NCBI GenBank assembly: GCA_020638525.1
Contig: JACKIL010000009.1
Coordinates: 27,841 to 91,840 of the forward strand
Origin: Caulobacterales bacterium
GTDB lineage: Bacteria; Pseudomonadota; Alphaproteobacteria; Caulobacterales; Parvularculaceae
Length of the DNA: 64,000 nucleotides
Direction: 5' to 3'
Position 1 is the first letter of the stretch; each line of letters opens with the position of its first letter. Below the pieces are notes generated by a model, which was given only the letters and a program-made list of their open reading frames with translations, was not told the origin of the DNA and made no database searches. Below are positions 32,275-42,176 of the stretch, piece after piece. Position numbers and translations under genes: made by a program.

Positions 32275-33423
32275 GTGACGGTGCATATGTCTTCACGCGA
32301 GAATGCTGCGCTCCTGAACCGGCGGCGATTTCTGACAGCCTGTTCGAGCTTGCTTGCTCTGTCGCCGGAAGCGATGGCGGCGGATGACGCCATCGCGGCG
32401 GCGGTGCGAAGCGCAATAGAGGCAGGGGCGTGCCCGGCTGTGCAGGTTGCGCTGGCCCGGGACGGGCGAACTCAATATTCGCGCGGGTTCGGGCTCGCTG
32501 ACATCGAAAACCGGACAAGGCTGCGGCGCAACGGCGTCTTCCGCATCGGTTCGCTCAGCAAGCAATTCACCGCCGCGGCGGCCATCAAGCTCGCATCGGA
32601 CCAGCAGCTGGATCTTGATGCGCCGATTTCCACGTGGCTGCCGTTCATGGCGCCCTTGCCAGTCACGACGCCGCTCGAACTCATGCATCAAACCTCGGGA
32701 TTGCGGAGCGATGAGACCGGGGAGCCGCTGGCGGGAAACCCGTCGCAAATCGATTTGGCGCAGGCGATCGCCTCGCAGGAACAGCCGTTCGATTTTCCGC
32801 CCGGCGAAGCCTGGCTCTACAGCAATGCGAATTACATCGTTCTCGGGGCCATCATCGAGGCGGTGACGCAGAAGCCGCTGGCCGAAGCGCTTCACGATCT
32901 CGTCTTTGCGCCGGCCGGGCTGCGACGGACCCGAATGGACGGCGACGGCGTGGTCGCGCCCCATCGCGTCACCGGCTACTCCTACAACGAACAGGGCGAG
33001 TTCGTGACGGCGGCGCCCATGGCCATCGCGCAGGCCGGCGGCGCTGGCGCGCTCCTTTCTACTGCGGATGAACTCTGCCAGTGGCACAGGGCGCTGCTCG
33101 GGGGACATCTATTCGGCGCAAGTTACGTTGAGCTGATGACTGCGCCGGGCAGGCTGCGTGACGGACGCCTTAGCGGGGCCAATCGGTTTGCGCCGGAAGA
33201 TGCGAGTTACGGCGAAGTTCAATACGCGTGCGGACTGCTCGTTTCGCCGCCCGACGACGCCAATCCAAGCTTGCTGCACTTTGGGTATATCGACGGCTTT
33301 TCGTCGATGCTTCAGACCTACACGCGCACCCAGCTCACTATCGCCGTCTTGTGCAATTGCGATCCCGGTCCCGACTTGCCGTTCCGGAGCGTTCGCGCCG
33401 CGGCGTTGGCGGGCGCGCTCTGA
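32275..33423 (+). CDS. Serine hydrolase of the class C beta-lactamase fold, Tat-type leader, 382 aa
   Basis: The N-terminus contains NRRRFLTACSSLLAL, a twin-arginine-like signal with Cys and Ala following. SxxK appears as SLSK (about residue 101), the Tyr-x-Asn element as YSNANY, and the third element as HFGYIDGF near the C-terminus, where class C enzymes have K-T-G. Without a K-T-G box it is more likely a D-aminopeptidase, esterase or peptidoglycan-modifying enzyme than a true beta-lactamase. The start is GTG 32275 with GAGAGG 5 bases upstream; ATG 32287 is the alternative. Confidence 0.85.
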   Translation: MTVHMSSRENAALLNRRRFLTACSSLLALSPEAMAADDAIAAAVRSAIEAGACPAVQVALARDGRTQYSRGFGLADIENRTRLRRNGVFRIGSLSKQFTAAAAIKLASDQQLDLDAPISTWLPFMAPLPVTTPLELMHQTSGLRSDETGEPLAGNPSQIDLAQAIASQEQPFDFPPGEAWLYSNANYIVLGAIIEAVTQKPLAEALHDLVFAPAGLRRTRMDGDGVVAPHRVTGYSYNEQGEFVTAAPMAIAQAGGAGALLSTADELCQWHRALLGGHLFGASYVELMTAPGRLRDGRLSGANRFAPEDASYGEVQYACGLLVSPPDDANPSLLHFGYIDGFSSMLQTYTRTQLTIAVLCNCDPGPDLPFRSVRAAALAGAL

Positions 33424-33474
33424 GCTAGCGGCAGCCGTCCTTCCGATTTAGCCATTCCGCCGCAGGCCCGCTTA

Positions 33475-33503
33475 TTGTGTTGCGGAAAGGGCCGTGCTAT
33501 CCC
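33475..33503 (+). promoter_or_regulatory. Candidate promoter of the atp operon
   Basis: Two readings overlap. One is TTGTGT at 33475-33480, a 17-base spacer and TATCCC at 33498. The other is TTGCGG at 33480, a 10-base spacer and GCTATCCC at 33496, close to the Caulobacter-type TTGACG/GCTANAWC form. Either gives a leader of about 115 bases to atpH. Confidence 0.4.
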
Positions 33504-33624
33504 GCGCGAACTTCGTATTCGGGGGGTGTTGGCGCGCCCTAATGGCTCCCCAAATCGCTGTAAAATCAACCCCTTATGCGCTCCGACACGTCGGGCGTTC
33601 TGCGGACAGGAGCATCTCGCCCCG

Positions 33625-34218
33625 ATGGCTGCAAGCACGGCATCGACAGAAAACGCCCAGACGAGCGCCGGCGGGGGCGTCGTCTCCGGAATCGCCGCCC
33701 GTTACGCGGACGCGCTTTTCGAGCTCGCGCTTGAAGGCGGCGCGCTCGATTCTGTCGCGGCGGACCTCAAGGGCCTGCGCGCGGCGATCGACGCCTCGCC
33801 TGATTTCAAGAAATTCCTGTCGAGCCCGGTCTACGGCGCCGACGAGCAGGAGCGCGCCATTTCCGCGATCGCCGAGAAAGCGGGGCTCTCTGCGCTGACG
33901 CGCAATTTCGTCAGCCTCGTCGCCAAGAATCGCCGGCTCTTCGCGCTTGAAGGCATGATTGTCGCTTTCGCGCAGCGCCTCGCCGCTCATCGCGGCGAAG
34001 TCAGCGCCGAGGCGATTTCAGCCGCCGCGCTCAATGACGACCAGACGAAACGCCTTCGCTCCGAGATCGAAACGATCGTCGGCAAGGCGGTGAATCTCTC
34101 GACCCGCGTCGACCCCGACCTTCTGGGCGGGCTCATCGTGAAGGTCGGTTCGACGATGATCGACTCATCGCTTCGAACCAAACTCAACCGATTGAAATCC
34201 GTGATGAAAGAGGCCTGA
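33625..34218 (+). CDS. atpH: F1F0 ATP synthase delta subunit (OSCP)
   Basis: Stator subunit joining F1 to the peripheral stalk. IAARYADALFELALEGGALD is the typical N-terminal helix pair, and LDPDLLGG-type VDPDLLGGLIVKVGSTMIDSS lies near the C-terminus. I start at ATG 33625; the frame is open upstream, but the first 20 or so residues (AASTASTENAQTSAGGG) are already variable. It is the first gene of atpHAGDC. As in most alphaproteobacteria, the F0 genes are elsewhere. Confidence 0.95.
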   Translation: MAASTASTENAQTSAGGGVVSGIAARYADALFELALEGGALDSVAADLKGLRAAIDASPDFKKFLSSPVYGADEQERAISAIAEKAGLSALTRNFVSLVAKNRRLFALEGMIVAFAQRLAAHRGEVSAEAISAAALNDDQTKRLRSEIETIVGKAVNLSTRVDPDLLGGLIVKVGSTMIDSSLRTKLNRLKSVMKEA

Positions 34219-34222
34219 AGCC

Positions 34223-35752
34223 ATGGAGCTTAACGCGGCAGAAATTTCTTCGATCCTGAAGCAGCAGATCAAAGACTTCGGCAAGGACGCCGAAGTTTCC
34301 GAGATCGGCCAGGTTCTCTCGGTCGGCGACGGCATCGCGCGCGTCTACGGCCTCGACAACGTTCAGGCCGGCGAGATGGTCGAATTCGCCAACGGCGTGA
34401 AAGGCATGGCGCTCAACCTTGAGAGCGACAATGTCGGCGTCGTTATCTTCGGCGAAGACCGCGAGATCAAAGAAGGCGACACCGTCAAGCGCACGAAGGC
34501 GATCGTCGACGTGCCGGTCGGCAAAGGTCTTCTCGGCCGCGTCGTCGACCCGCTCGGCAACCCGATCGACGGCAAAGGCCCGATCGAAGCGACCGAACGC
34601 CGCCTCGTCGACGTCAAAGCGCCGGGCATCCTGCCGCGTAAATCCGTGCACGAACCGGTGCAGACGGGCATCAAAGCCATCGACGCGATGATCCCGATCG
34701 GCCGCGGCCAGCGCGAACTCGTCATCGGCGACCGTCAGACCGGCAAGACTGCGATCTGCGTTGACGCCATTCTAAACCAGAAAGACGTGAACGCTGCGGG
34801 CGACGAGAAAACGAAGCTCTACTGCGTCTATGTCGCCATCGGCCAGAAGCGCTCGACGGTCGCGCAGATCGTGAAGACGCTCGAAGACAACGGCGCGATG
34901 GAATATTCGATCGTCGTCGCCGCGACGGCTTCCGAGCCGGCGCCGCTGCAGTTTCTCGCGCCCTTCGCGGGCTGCGCCATGGGCGAATATTTCCGCGACA
35001 ACGGCATGCACTCGCTCATCATTTATGATGACCTTTCGAAGCAGGCCGTCGCCTATCGCCAGATGTCGCTGCTGCTGCGCCGTCCGCCGGGCCGCGAAGC
35101 CTATCCGGGCGACGTCTTCTATCTCCACTCGCGCCTTCTCGAGCGCGCGGCGAAACTCAACGACGCCAACGGTTCGGGCTCGCTGACGGCGCTGCCGATC
35201 ATCGAAACGCAGGCGAACGACGTGTCGGCCTATATTCCGACGAACGTCATCTCGATCACCGACGGCCAGATCTTCCTTGAAACCGACCTCTTCTATCAGG
35301 GCATCCGTCCGGCGGTGAACGTCGGTCTCTCGGTGTCGCGCGTCGGCTCCTCGGCCCAGATCAAGGCGATGAAGCAGGTTGCGGGCAAGATCAAAGGCGA
35401 GCTTGCGCAGTACCGCGAACTTGCGGCCTTTGCGCAGTTCGGCTCCGACCTCGACGCGACGACGCAGCGCATTCTCGCGCGCGGCGACCGCCTCACCGAA
35501 CTCATGAAGCAGGCGCAGTTCTCGCCGCTTCAGGTCGAAGAGCAGGTCTGCGTGATCTTCGCGGGCGTTCGCGGCTATCTCGACAAAGTCGCCAAGGCGC
35601 GCGTTCAGGAATTTGAAAAAGAGTTCCTGCGCCACCTTCACGCCGATCACGCCGAGCTTCTGAAAGCGATCCGCACCGAGAAAGCTCTCTCGGAAGCGAA
35701 CGAGAAGAAGCTCATCAGCATTCTCGACGCCTTCGCCAAGAAGTTCGCGTAA
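34223..35752 (+). CDS. atpA: F1 ATP synthase alpha subunit
   Basis: Non-catalytic nucleotide-binding subunit. The P-loop is GDRQTGKTA (about residues 170-178), followed by FCVYVAIGQKRSTV-type sequence, the DDLSKQAVAYRQMSLLLRRPPGREAYPGDVFYLHSRLLERAAK segment and the C-terminal helical domain. The arginine finger region SVSRVGSSAQ is present. It has normal length (509 aa) and lies 4 bases after atpH. Confidence 0.98.
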   Translation: MELNAAEISSILKQQIKDFGKDAEVSEIGQVLSVGDGIARVYGLDNVQAGEMVEFANGVKGMALNLESDNVGVVIFGEDREIKEGDTVKRTKAIVDVPVGKGLLGRVVDPLGNPIDGKGPIEATERRLVDVKAPGILPRKSVHEPVQTGIKAIDAMIPIGRGQRELVIGDRQTGKTAICVDAILNQKDVNAAGDEKTKLYCVYVAIGQKRSTVAQIVKTLEDNGAMEYSIVVAATASEPAPLQFLAPFAGCAMGEYFRDNGMHSLIIYDDLSKQAVAYRQMSLLLRRPPGREAYPGDVFYLHSRLLERAAKLNDANGSGSLTALPIIETQANDVSAYIPTNVISITDGQIFLETDLFYQGIRPAVNVGLSVSRVGSSAQIKAMKQVAGKIKGELAQYRELAAFAQFGSDLDATTQRILARGDRLTELMKQAQFSPLQVEEQVCVIFAGVRGYLDKVAKARVQEFEKEFLRHLHADHAELLKAIRTEKALSEANEKKLISILDAFAKKFA

Positions 35753-35767
35753 GGACGAAGCGCTTCA

Positions 35768-36649
35768 ATGCCCAGCCTCAAGGCTTATAAAAACCGCATC
35801 TCGAGCGTGAAATCCACGCAGAAGATCACGCGCGCCAAGCAGATGGTCGCGGCGGCGAAGCTGCGCCGCGCGGAAGAGGCGGCGAAAGCTTCCCGTCCCT
35901 ATACGGAACGTATGGAGGCGGTGCTCGCCAACCTCGCCAAGGCGGCGAAAGATGCGCCGAACGCGCCGACGCTTCTGCGCGGCACAGGCGAAGACAAGAC
36001 GCATCTCCTTATCGTCGCGACGGCCGACAAAGGCCTTTGCGGCGCCTTCAACTCCTCGATCGTGCGTCTTGCGCGCGAGCGCATCGTCAAGCTTCAGGGT
36101 GAAGGCAAGAAGGTCAAGATCGTCACGGTCGGCCGCAAGGGTAACGACCAGCTGAAGCGGCTTTATGGCGAGCTCATCGTCTGGAAGATGGACTTCGTCG
36201 ACGTCCGCCAGATCGGCTTCCAGCAAGCTCATGAGATCGCCGAGCGCGTCCTCTCGATGTTCGAGGCGGGCGAGTTCGACGTTGCGACGCTCTTCTTTGG
36301 CAAGTTCAAATCGGTGATCTCGCAGATCCCGACCGCCCAGCAGATCATTCCGGCGATCGCGCCGGAGGGCCTGGAGACGCCGGATCTCAAAGGCGCCGTC
36401 TACGATTACGAGCCGGACGAAGGCGAAATTCTGAAAGCGCTGCTGCCGCGTTATGTCGCCGTGCAGATCTTCCGCGCGCTTCTCGAAAACGTCGCTTCCG
36501 AACAGGCCGCGTCGATGACTGCGATGGACAACGCCACGCGCAACGCCGGCGACATGATCGACAAGCTGACGCTTCAATATAACCGCGCCCGCCAGGCGCA
36601 GATCACCAAAGAACTCATCGAGATCATCTCCGGCGCTGAAGCGCTGTAG
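35768..36649 (+). CDS. atpG: F1 ATP synthase gamma subunit
   Basis: Central rotor shaft. It starts with the conserved MPSLKAYKNRISSVKSTQKITRA-type helix (first 20 residues) that lies in the alpha3beta3 cavity. The middle GLCGAFNSSIV is intact, and the C-terminal helix with ENVASEQAASMTAMDNATRNA and YNRARQAQITKELIEII is complete. It lies 15 bases after atpA. Confidence 0.98.
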   Translation: MPSLKAYKNRISSVKSTQKITRAKQMVAAAKLRRAEEAAKASRPYTERMEAVLANLAKAAKDAPNAPTLLRGTGEDKTHLLIVATADKGLCGAFNSSIVRLARERIVKLQGEGKKVKIVTVGRKGNDQLKRLYGELIVWKMDFVDVRQIGFQQAHEIAERVLSMFEAGEFDVATLFFGKFKSVISQIPTAQQIIPAIAPEGLETPDLKGAVYDYEPDEGEILKALLPRYVAVQIFRALLENVASEQAASMTAMDNATRNAGDMIDKLTLQYNRARQAQITKELIEIISGAEAL

Positions 36650-36676
36650 ACTGACGATTAAGCGAAGGAACTAACC

Positions 36677-38107
<1,431 letters not shown>

Positions 38108-38110
38108 TCA

Positions 38111-38176
38111 GGGAGTAGGCAATAGGCAAAAGGCGATAGCGATCGGTTTACCCCTGTCGTCCATTGCCTATTGACC
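38111..38176. repeat. Inverted array of 7-bp repeats between atpD and atpC
   Basis: The left arm at 38111-38138 has four heptamers: GGGAGTA, GGCAATA, GGCAAAA, GGCGATA. The right arm has two clear inverted units at 38163-38176 (ATTGCCT, ATTGACC), preceded by a degenerate one. The design matches the xerD-accA array (GG-x-x-x-T/A-A, period 7, opposed arms after a stop codon), but the unit sequence differs. Here it sits inside an operon and can form a hairpin of roughly 15 bp. Confidence 0.7.
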
Positions 38177-38191
38177 GTCGCCGGAGAGCAG

Positions 38192-38590
38192 ATGGCTGAC
38201 AAACTTCACTTCAATCTCGTCTCGCCGGAGCGCGAGCTTGCTTCGGAAGAAGTCGACCAGGTCGATGTTCCGGGCGCGGAGGGCATGTTCGGCGTGCTCG
38301 CCAAGCACTCGCCGATGATGACGAACCTGAAGCCGGGCGTCGTCACGATCCGCAATGGCGGCGACTCGCGCCGGATCTTCGTGCGCGGCGGCTTCGCGGA
38401 AGTGACGCCCGCCGGCCTCACCATCCTCGCCGAGGAAGCGGTTCCGGTGAAGGAACTCGATGCGGCGGCGATCACGCAGCGCATCAAGAATTGCGAGCAG
38501 GACCTCGCCGACAAGGATTCGACCGAAGCGACGCGCGAGCGCGCGCAGGCCGAACTTTCCGAACTGAAAGAGCTGCAAGCCGCGCTCTAG
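38192..38590 (+). CDS. atpC: F1 ATP synthase epsilon subunit
   Basis: A 132-residue subunit of the rotor that couples gamma to the c-ring and can inhibit ATP hydrolysis. It begins ADKLHFNLVSPERELASEEV. The beta-sandwich includes VPGAEGMFGVLAKHSPMM and FVRGGFAEVTPAGLTILAEEA, and the C-terminal helical hairpin follows. The ATG at 38192 with GGAG 5 bases before it is preferred over the GTG/ATG at 38171, which lies in the repeat arm. The stop overlaps that of the convergent GT87-like gene. Confidence 0.95.
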   Translation: MADKLHFNLVSPERELASEEVDQVDVPGAEGMFGVLAKHSPMMTNLKPGVVTIRNGGDSRRIFVRGGFAEVTPAGLTILAEEAVPVKELDAAAITQRIKNCEQDLADKDSTEATRERAQAELSELKELQAAL

Positions 38591-39792
38591 AGCGCTGCGT
38601 TGCACGTCAGCTTTTCGCCCCAGAACCAGAATGCGGCCAGCGCCGCGGCGAAAATCGCCGGCGCCGCGAGCGCGCTTTCCATCGTCGTGAACCCGAGCGA
38701 GATCAGCGGCGCGATCCAGAGCGCGCCGGCCAGAAGCTGTAACGCAGGCGGGAAGGGCGCGCCCGCGCGCGCCAGCATGAATAGCCCCGCCGCGACAAGC
38801 GGCCAGTCATAAATCCAGAGCGAGGGCGAGGCGAAAGCCGAAGCGAGGAGCGTAAAGCCGATAGCGGCGTCGCGCGGCCAGCGTTTTGCTGCAAGGAACA
38901 CCCCGGCGCCCGAGATCGCCATCGCCGCGAGCTGCCCGGTGGCGCGAAGGGCCTCCGAACCGCCCAACTTTCCGATCGTCTGGTGGATCGTCACCATGTC
39001 GCGGTGAAGGCGCGCGCCATGAGCTGCAATCTCTCCGCCAGACACTGCGTGGAAGAATGTCATCCAGACTTCAGCGCCGAAAAGCGCCGCCGACAGGGCC
39101 GCGAGCGTTACCGCGCCAATGCTTGCGACCACGAAGGCGCGCCACTCGCCTCTCGCAGCGAGAAAGATCGGCGCGAATAGGCCGTATTGAGGCTTCATCG
39201 TCAGTACAGCGAGGATGAGTCCTGCGAGAACCGGACGGCGTTCTGACAAGACGAGCGCGCTCGCAAGCCCAAGTGCGATCATCGGACCCGTCTGCATGAC
39301 GAGCGCCGAAGCGAAAGCTGCGGGCGAGAGAAGAATTGCAGCGTAAAAGAGCGGGCGCGGATTGATCGTCCGTACCATGAGCAACAGGCTGGCGATGCTG
39401 GCGGCGATGATGGCGCCTTTTGCGGCGGGGAACGGAAGAAGCCCAAGCGGCGCGACGATCAGCAGGAAATGCGGCGGGTTGAGCCAGAGCAGCCCCTTGT
39501 CCGGCGCGGGTAGGCCTGCCCGGAAGGTTTCGGCGTCATAGGCGCTCGCCGCCGCGCCTTCGATCGCCATGCGGCCCGCGCGCCAGAAGGCGGCGACATC
39601 TTCACGCGAGGCGCCGTCAATCGTCGCCGGCAGCGAGAAAATCTTTTCCGCGCGAAGGCCAAAGAGGAAAGCGACGAAGATCGCCGCCAGAATGACGATG
39701 ACGAGAAATACCGCGCCGCCCGCCTCGTCCGCGATGCGGGCGAAGTCCACGCGTCGCGCCGCGGCGCCTTCAATCGGGCTTGCTGTCGTCAA
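38587..39792 (-). CDS. GT87-family (DUF2029) membrane glycosyltransferase-like protein, 401 aa
   Basis: A polytopic protein with about ten hydrophobic helices. After the first helix comes DVAAFWRAGRMAIEGAAASAYD, the typical loop of GT87 (alpha-mannosyltransferase PimE-like) enzymes with an acidic residue at the proposed catalytic position. LLWLNPPHFLLIVAPLGLLPF follows. Members transfer a sugar from a polyprenyl-phosphate donor at the outer face of the inner membrane; donor and acceptor here are unknown. Its stop overlaps atpC by 4 bases on the opposite strand. Confidence 0.8.
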   Translation of the reverse strand: MTTASPIEGAAARRVDFARIADEAGGAVFLVIVILAAIFVAFLFGLRAEKIFSLPATIDGASREDVAAFWRAGRMAIEGAAASAYDAETFRAGLPAPDKGLLWLNPPHFLLIVAPLGLLPFPAAKGAIIAASIASLLLMVRTINPRPLFYAAILLSPAAFASALVMQTGPMIALGLASALVLSERRPVLAGLILAVLTMKPQYGLFAPIFLAARGEWRAFVVASIGAVTLAALSAALFGAEVWMTFFHAVSGGEIAAHGARLHRDMVTIHQTIGKLGGSEALRATGQLAAMAISGAGVFLAAKRWPRDAAIGFTLLASAFASPSLWIYDWPLVAAGLFMLARAGAPFPPALQLLAGALWIAPLISLGFTTMESALAAPAIFAAALAAFWFWGEKLTCNAAL

Positions 39793-40140
39793 TGGTCGAA
39801 CCGCCTCGGCTGCAAGAGCGGCATGGTAGCGCGAGGCGCTTTAAGGCGGCGTTAACCTCATTCGTCGGCGCACAGCTGCATCAGCCTCAAATGCGTGCTT
39901 TTGAGTGACGGAATCTCTTTTCCGCCGCGTTTCTAAGGGGAACGCGCCGGAATTCGTCCTGGCGCGGAAGCGACGTCGCGCAGTCAAAGCTGCGCCGTCG
40001 CGCGGGTCCTTGTGTCTCTCCAATGCAATGAAGGAAAGATGAAATCAGAATTCACAGCATCGGATTGATCCGTCTCAATTACGCGAAATGCTCCTTCGCG
40101 ATTTTTTATCAGTCAGTACTTTGAGAACTCGGTCATCGAG
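39793..40140. other. 348-base gap with no clear gene; hairpin, micro-frame and terminator
   Basis: No protein of plausible length is present. The region holds a long stem at 39970-40002 (GCGCAG/CTGCGC and CGACG/CGTCG with a two-base bulge), a nine-codon frame at 40039-40068 with AAGGA before it (peptide MKSEFTASD), and an intrinsic terminator at 40082-40107. The last 120 bases are much more AT-rich than the flanks. It could encode a small RNA on the plus strand or a leader/attenuator for the membrane protein gene at 40141. Confidence 0.5.
40082..40107 (+). terminator. Intrinsic terminator
   Basis: CGCGAA (40082-40087) pairs with TTCGCG (40095-40100) around a 7-base loop, followed by A and six T (40102-40107). 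It lies 34 bases upstream of the gene at 40141 with no annotated plus-strand gene before it. This implies a short upstream transcript. Confidence 0.75.
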
Positions 40141-41772
40141 ATGTCGTTATCCAAAGTTGCGTATCGCGCCAGCGAAAGCGAGGAGAAGGCGGCCAGCGAA
40201 CCGCGAGCGCTATTCATCGCTGTCGGCTTTACGCTGCTCGTCTATTTCGCGGCGCGGCTTGCGATCGCCGGTCTTGTCGCTGCGCCTGGCCTTGCACCTG
40301 CAGGCTATGCGGCGCTGCTCGCGGCCGCTGCTGTATTCTCGGGGCTTCGCTACGATGAGCGAGCGACATTCGCGCGCCGCTTCGGTCGGGCGGCTGGCGT
40401 GTTTCTGGCGCTCTATTTCCTCTCGGAACCGTTTACGATTCCGCCGGCGGGCGTCGGGCCGGGGCATCCGGCCGTCCTGCTTCAGCACGCTGGCCGATGG
40501 ATCGGCGTCGCGCTCGGCGTCCTCGCCTGGCGCAGACCTGCTGCGCTCTTTGCGGGCGCGTTCACCTTGTGGCTCTTGCGCGATCTCAACGGCGCCGTCA
40601 CCGGATTCTATTTCTCGATCCTCGACATTCGCAATGTCGCCGAAGTGCTCGCCTTCGTTTCGGTCGGGATTTGCTGCGTCGGCATGATGCAATCAAACGC
40701 GAAGCTGCGGGCGTTTTCAGGCATCGACGCGGCGACGGGCGAGCGCGCAATGCTTATTGCAATCGCGATCGGCGTCGGCGGTCATTTGGGAAATTATTTC
40801 TATTCGGCGATAGCAAAGCTCCTGCTCGATGGCGGGCCGCTCTCGTGGATCTTCGACAATCGCCTCTATGACGGCATGCTCGGCGCGCTTGAACGCTGGA
40901 CGTTTCCCTTCGCCGCGTGGCCTGCGGTGACGCAGGCCATATATGACGCGATCAAGGCGTTGAACCTGCCGCTCCATATTTTCACTTTCGTCGCGCAGTT
41001 CGCCGCTGTCATCGCCATTCTCCGCCGCAAATGGGTGATGGCGCTCACCGTCGTGTTCGACGCATTCCATCTCGCGGTCTATTTCACGATGGGGCTCATC
41101 TTCTGGAAATGGATTTGTCTCAACACGGTCATCCTTGCGACGCTTGCGAAGATTACGGACGAACAATGGAAGAGCGTACGTTATGCTGGGCTCGCCGCCG
41201 CGCTTGCTGGCGCGGCCCTTTTCAAGACGGCGACGCTCGCATGGTACGATTCGCCGGGTTTCACGTCGGCCTTCTTCGAAGCGGAGACGGCCGACGGCGA
41301 ATGGCTGCGCGTGCCGCCGGCCTATTTCAACTCGGCGTCATATCAAGTGAGCCAGGCGCGGCTTTACGCGCCTTCCGCGCCCGGCTTCAATTTTTCGATC
41401 TGGGGCTCGGTGCTTCACAAGGCCGACGCTGATGCGGGCCGCGCCTGCCAGCCGCCTGAAGGCGACGCGCTTCCGCCTGAAAAATATGGCCCTCTGGACC
41501 GGCTCGCGGCCTATGTCTGGCTCAATCAGGACATCGCGGCCGCCAAAGCGGGGCCTGACGGCCGGCGGAATTACTATCTTTATATGCACCACCACATGCC
41601 CTCGCTTTTCGTGCGCCAGCCCTTCGATGACGCCGACAAGCGCGCGATCAAAGGCTACCGCTATGTCGTGGAATCGGTCTGCCTCGGCCTTGAAAACGGC
41701 CGCCTGAAGCGCGACGTTATTGCCCGCAGCGAATTTCCCCTGCCGCGCCCGGAGGCGCTGGAAGCAAGGTAA
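40141..41772 (+). CDS. HTTM-like polytopic membrane protein, 543 aa
   Basis: About 10-12 hydrophobic helices over the first 400 residues, then a soluble domain of about 140 residues. The region with GHLGNYFYSAIAKLLLDGGPLSWI, WPAVTQAIYDAIKALNLPLHIF and FDAFHLAVYFTMGLIFWKW has the spaced His and Trp typical of HTTM (vitamin-K-carboxylase-like) membrane proteins. The C-terminus contains the unusual run YMHHHMPSLF. The stop overlaps the ATG of a DCC-family thiol protein by one base. HTTM and DCC proteins often occur together, so a joint redox or modification role is likely. The family assignment is by pattern only. Confidence 0.6.
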   Translation: MSLSKVAYRASESEEKAASEPRALFIAVGFTLLVYFAARLAIAGLVAAPGLAPAGYAALLAAAAVFSGLRYDERATFARRFGRAAGVFLALYFLSEPFTIPPAGVGPGHPAVLLQHAGRWIGVALGVLAWRRPAALFAGAFTLWLLRDLNGAVTGFYFSILDIRNVAEVLAFVSVGICCVGMMQSNAKLRAFSGIDAATGERAMLIAIAIGVGGHLGNYFYSAIAKLLLDGGPLSWIFDNRLYDGMLGALERWTFPFAAWPAVTQAIYDAIKALNLPLHIFTFVAQFAAVIAILRRKWVMALTVVFDAFHLAVYFTMGLIFWKWICLNTVILATLAKITDEQWKSVRYAGLAAALAGAALFKTATLAWYDSPGFTSAFFEAETADGEWLRVPPAYFNSASYQVSQARLYAPSAPGFNFSIWGSVLHKADADAGRACQPPEGDALPPEKYGPLDRLAAYVWLNQDIAAAKAGPDGRRNYYLYMHHHMPSLFVRQPFDDADKRAIKGYRYVVESVCLGLENGRLKRDVIARSEFPLPRPEALEAR

Positions 41773-42176
41773 TGGCGGACAAGGACGATATCTGGGTTGT
41801 CTATGACGGCGAATGTCCGTTCTGCTCGGCCTATGTCCGCATGGTCCGCCTACGGAAGCTTTCGAACGTGCATCTCCTCGATGCGCGCGAAGCCCACCCC
41901 GTCGTCGAAGAGTTGAAAGCCAAAGGCTTCGATCTCGATGAAGGCATGGCGCTCAAGATCGGCGATGCGATCTATCATGGCGATGAGTGCGTGCATCGGC
42001 TCGCCTTGCTGAGCGGACCGTCAGGCCTCTTCAATCGCTTCAATTTCTGGGTCTTCAGGAATGAGAAGCGTGCGAAGGCGCTTTATCCCGCCTTGCGCGC
42101 AGGCCGCAATCTCGCGTTGCGGCTTCTCGGCAAGCGCCGCATCAATGACGCCGAACCAAGCCCGGGCAAGGCTTAA
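41772..42176 (+). CDS. DCC-family (DUF393) thiol-disulfide oxidoreductase-like protein, 134 aa
   Basis: The N-terminus carries the diagnostic VYDGECPFCSAYVRMVR, with a CxxC-type pair (C-P-F-C) after D-G-E, then VHLLDAREAHP and IYHGDECVHRLALLSG. Proteins of this family have a thioredoxin-like pattern and are predicted to transfer thiols. The gene overlaps the HTTM-like gene (TAATG) and is convergent with rluA, overlapping it by 4 bases. Confidence 0.9.
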   Translation: MADKDDIWVVYDGECPFCSAYVRMVRLRKLSNVHLLDAREAHPVVEELKAKGFDLDEGMALKIGDAIYHGDECVHRLALLSGPSGLFNRFNFWVFRNEKRAKALYPALRAGRNLALRLLGKRRINDAEPSPGKA

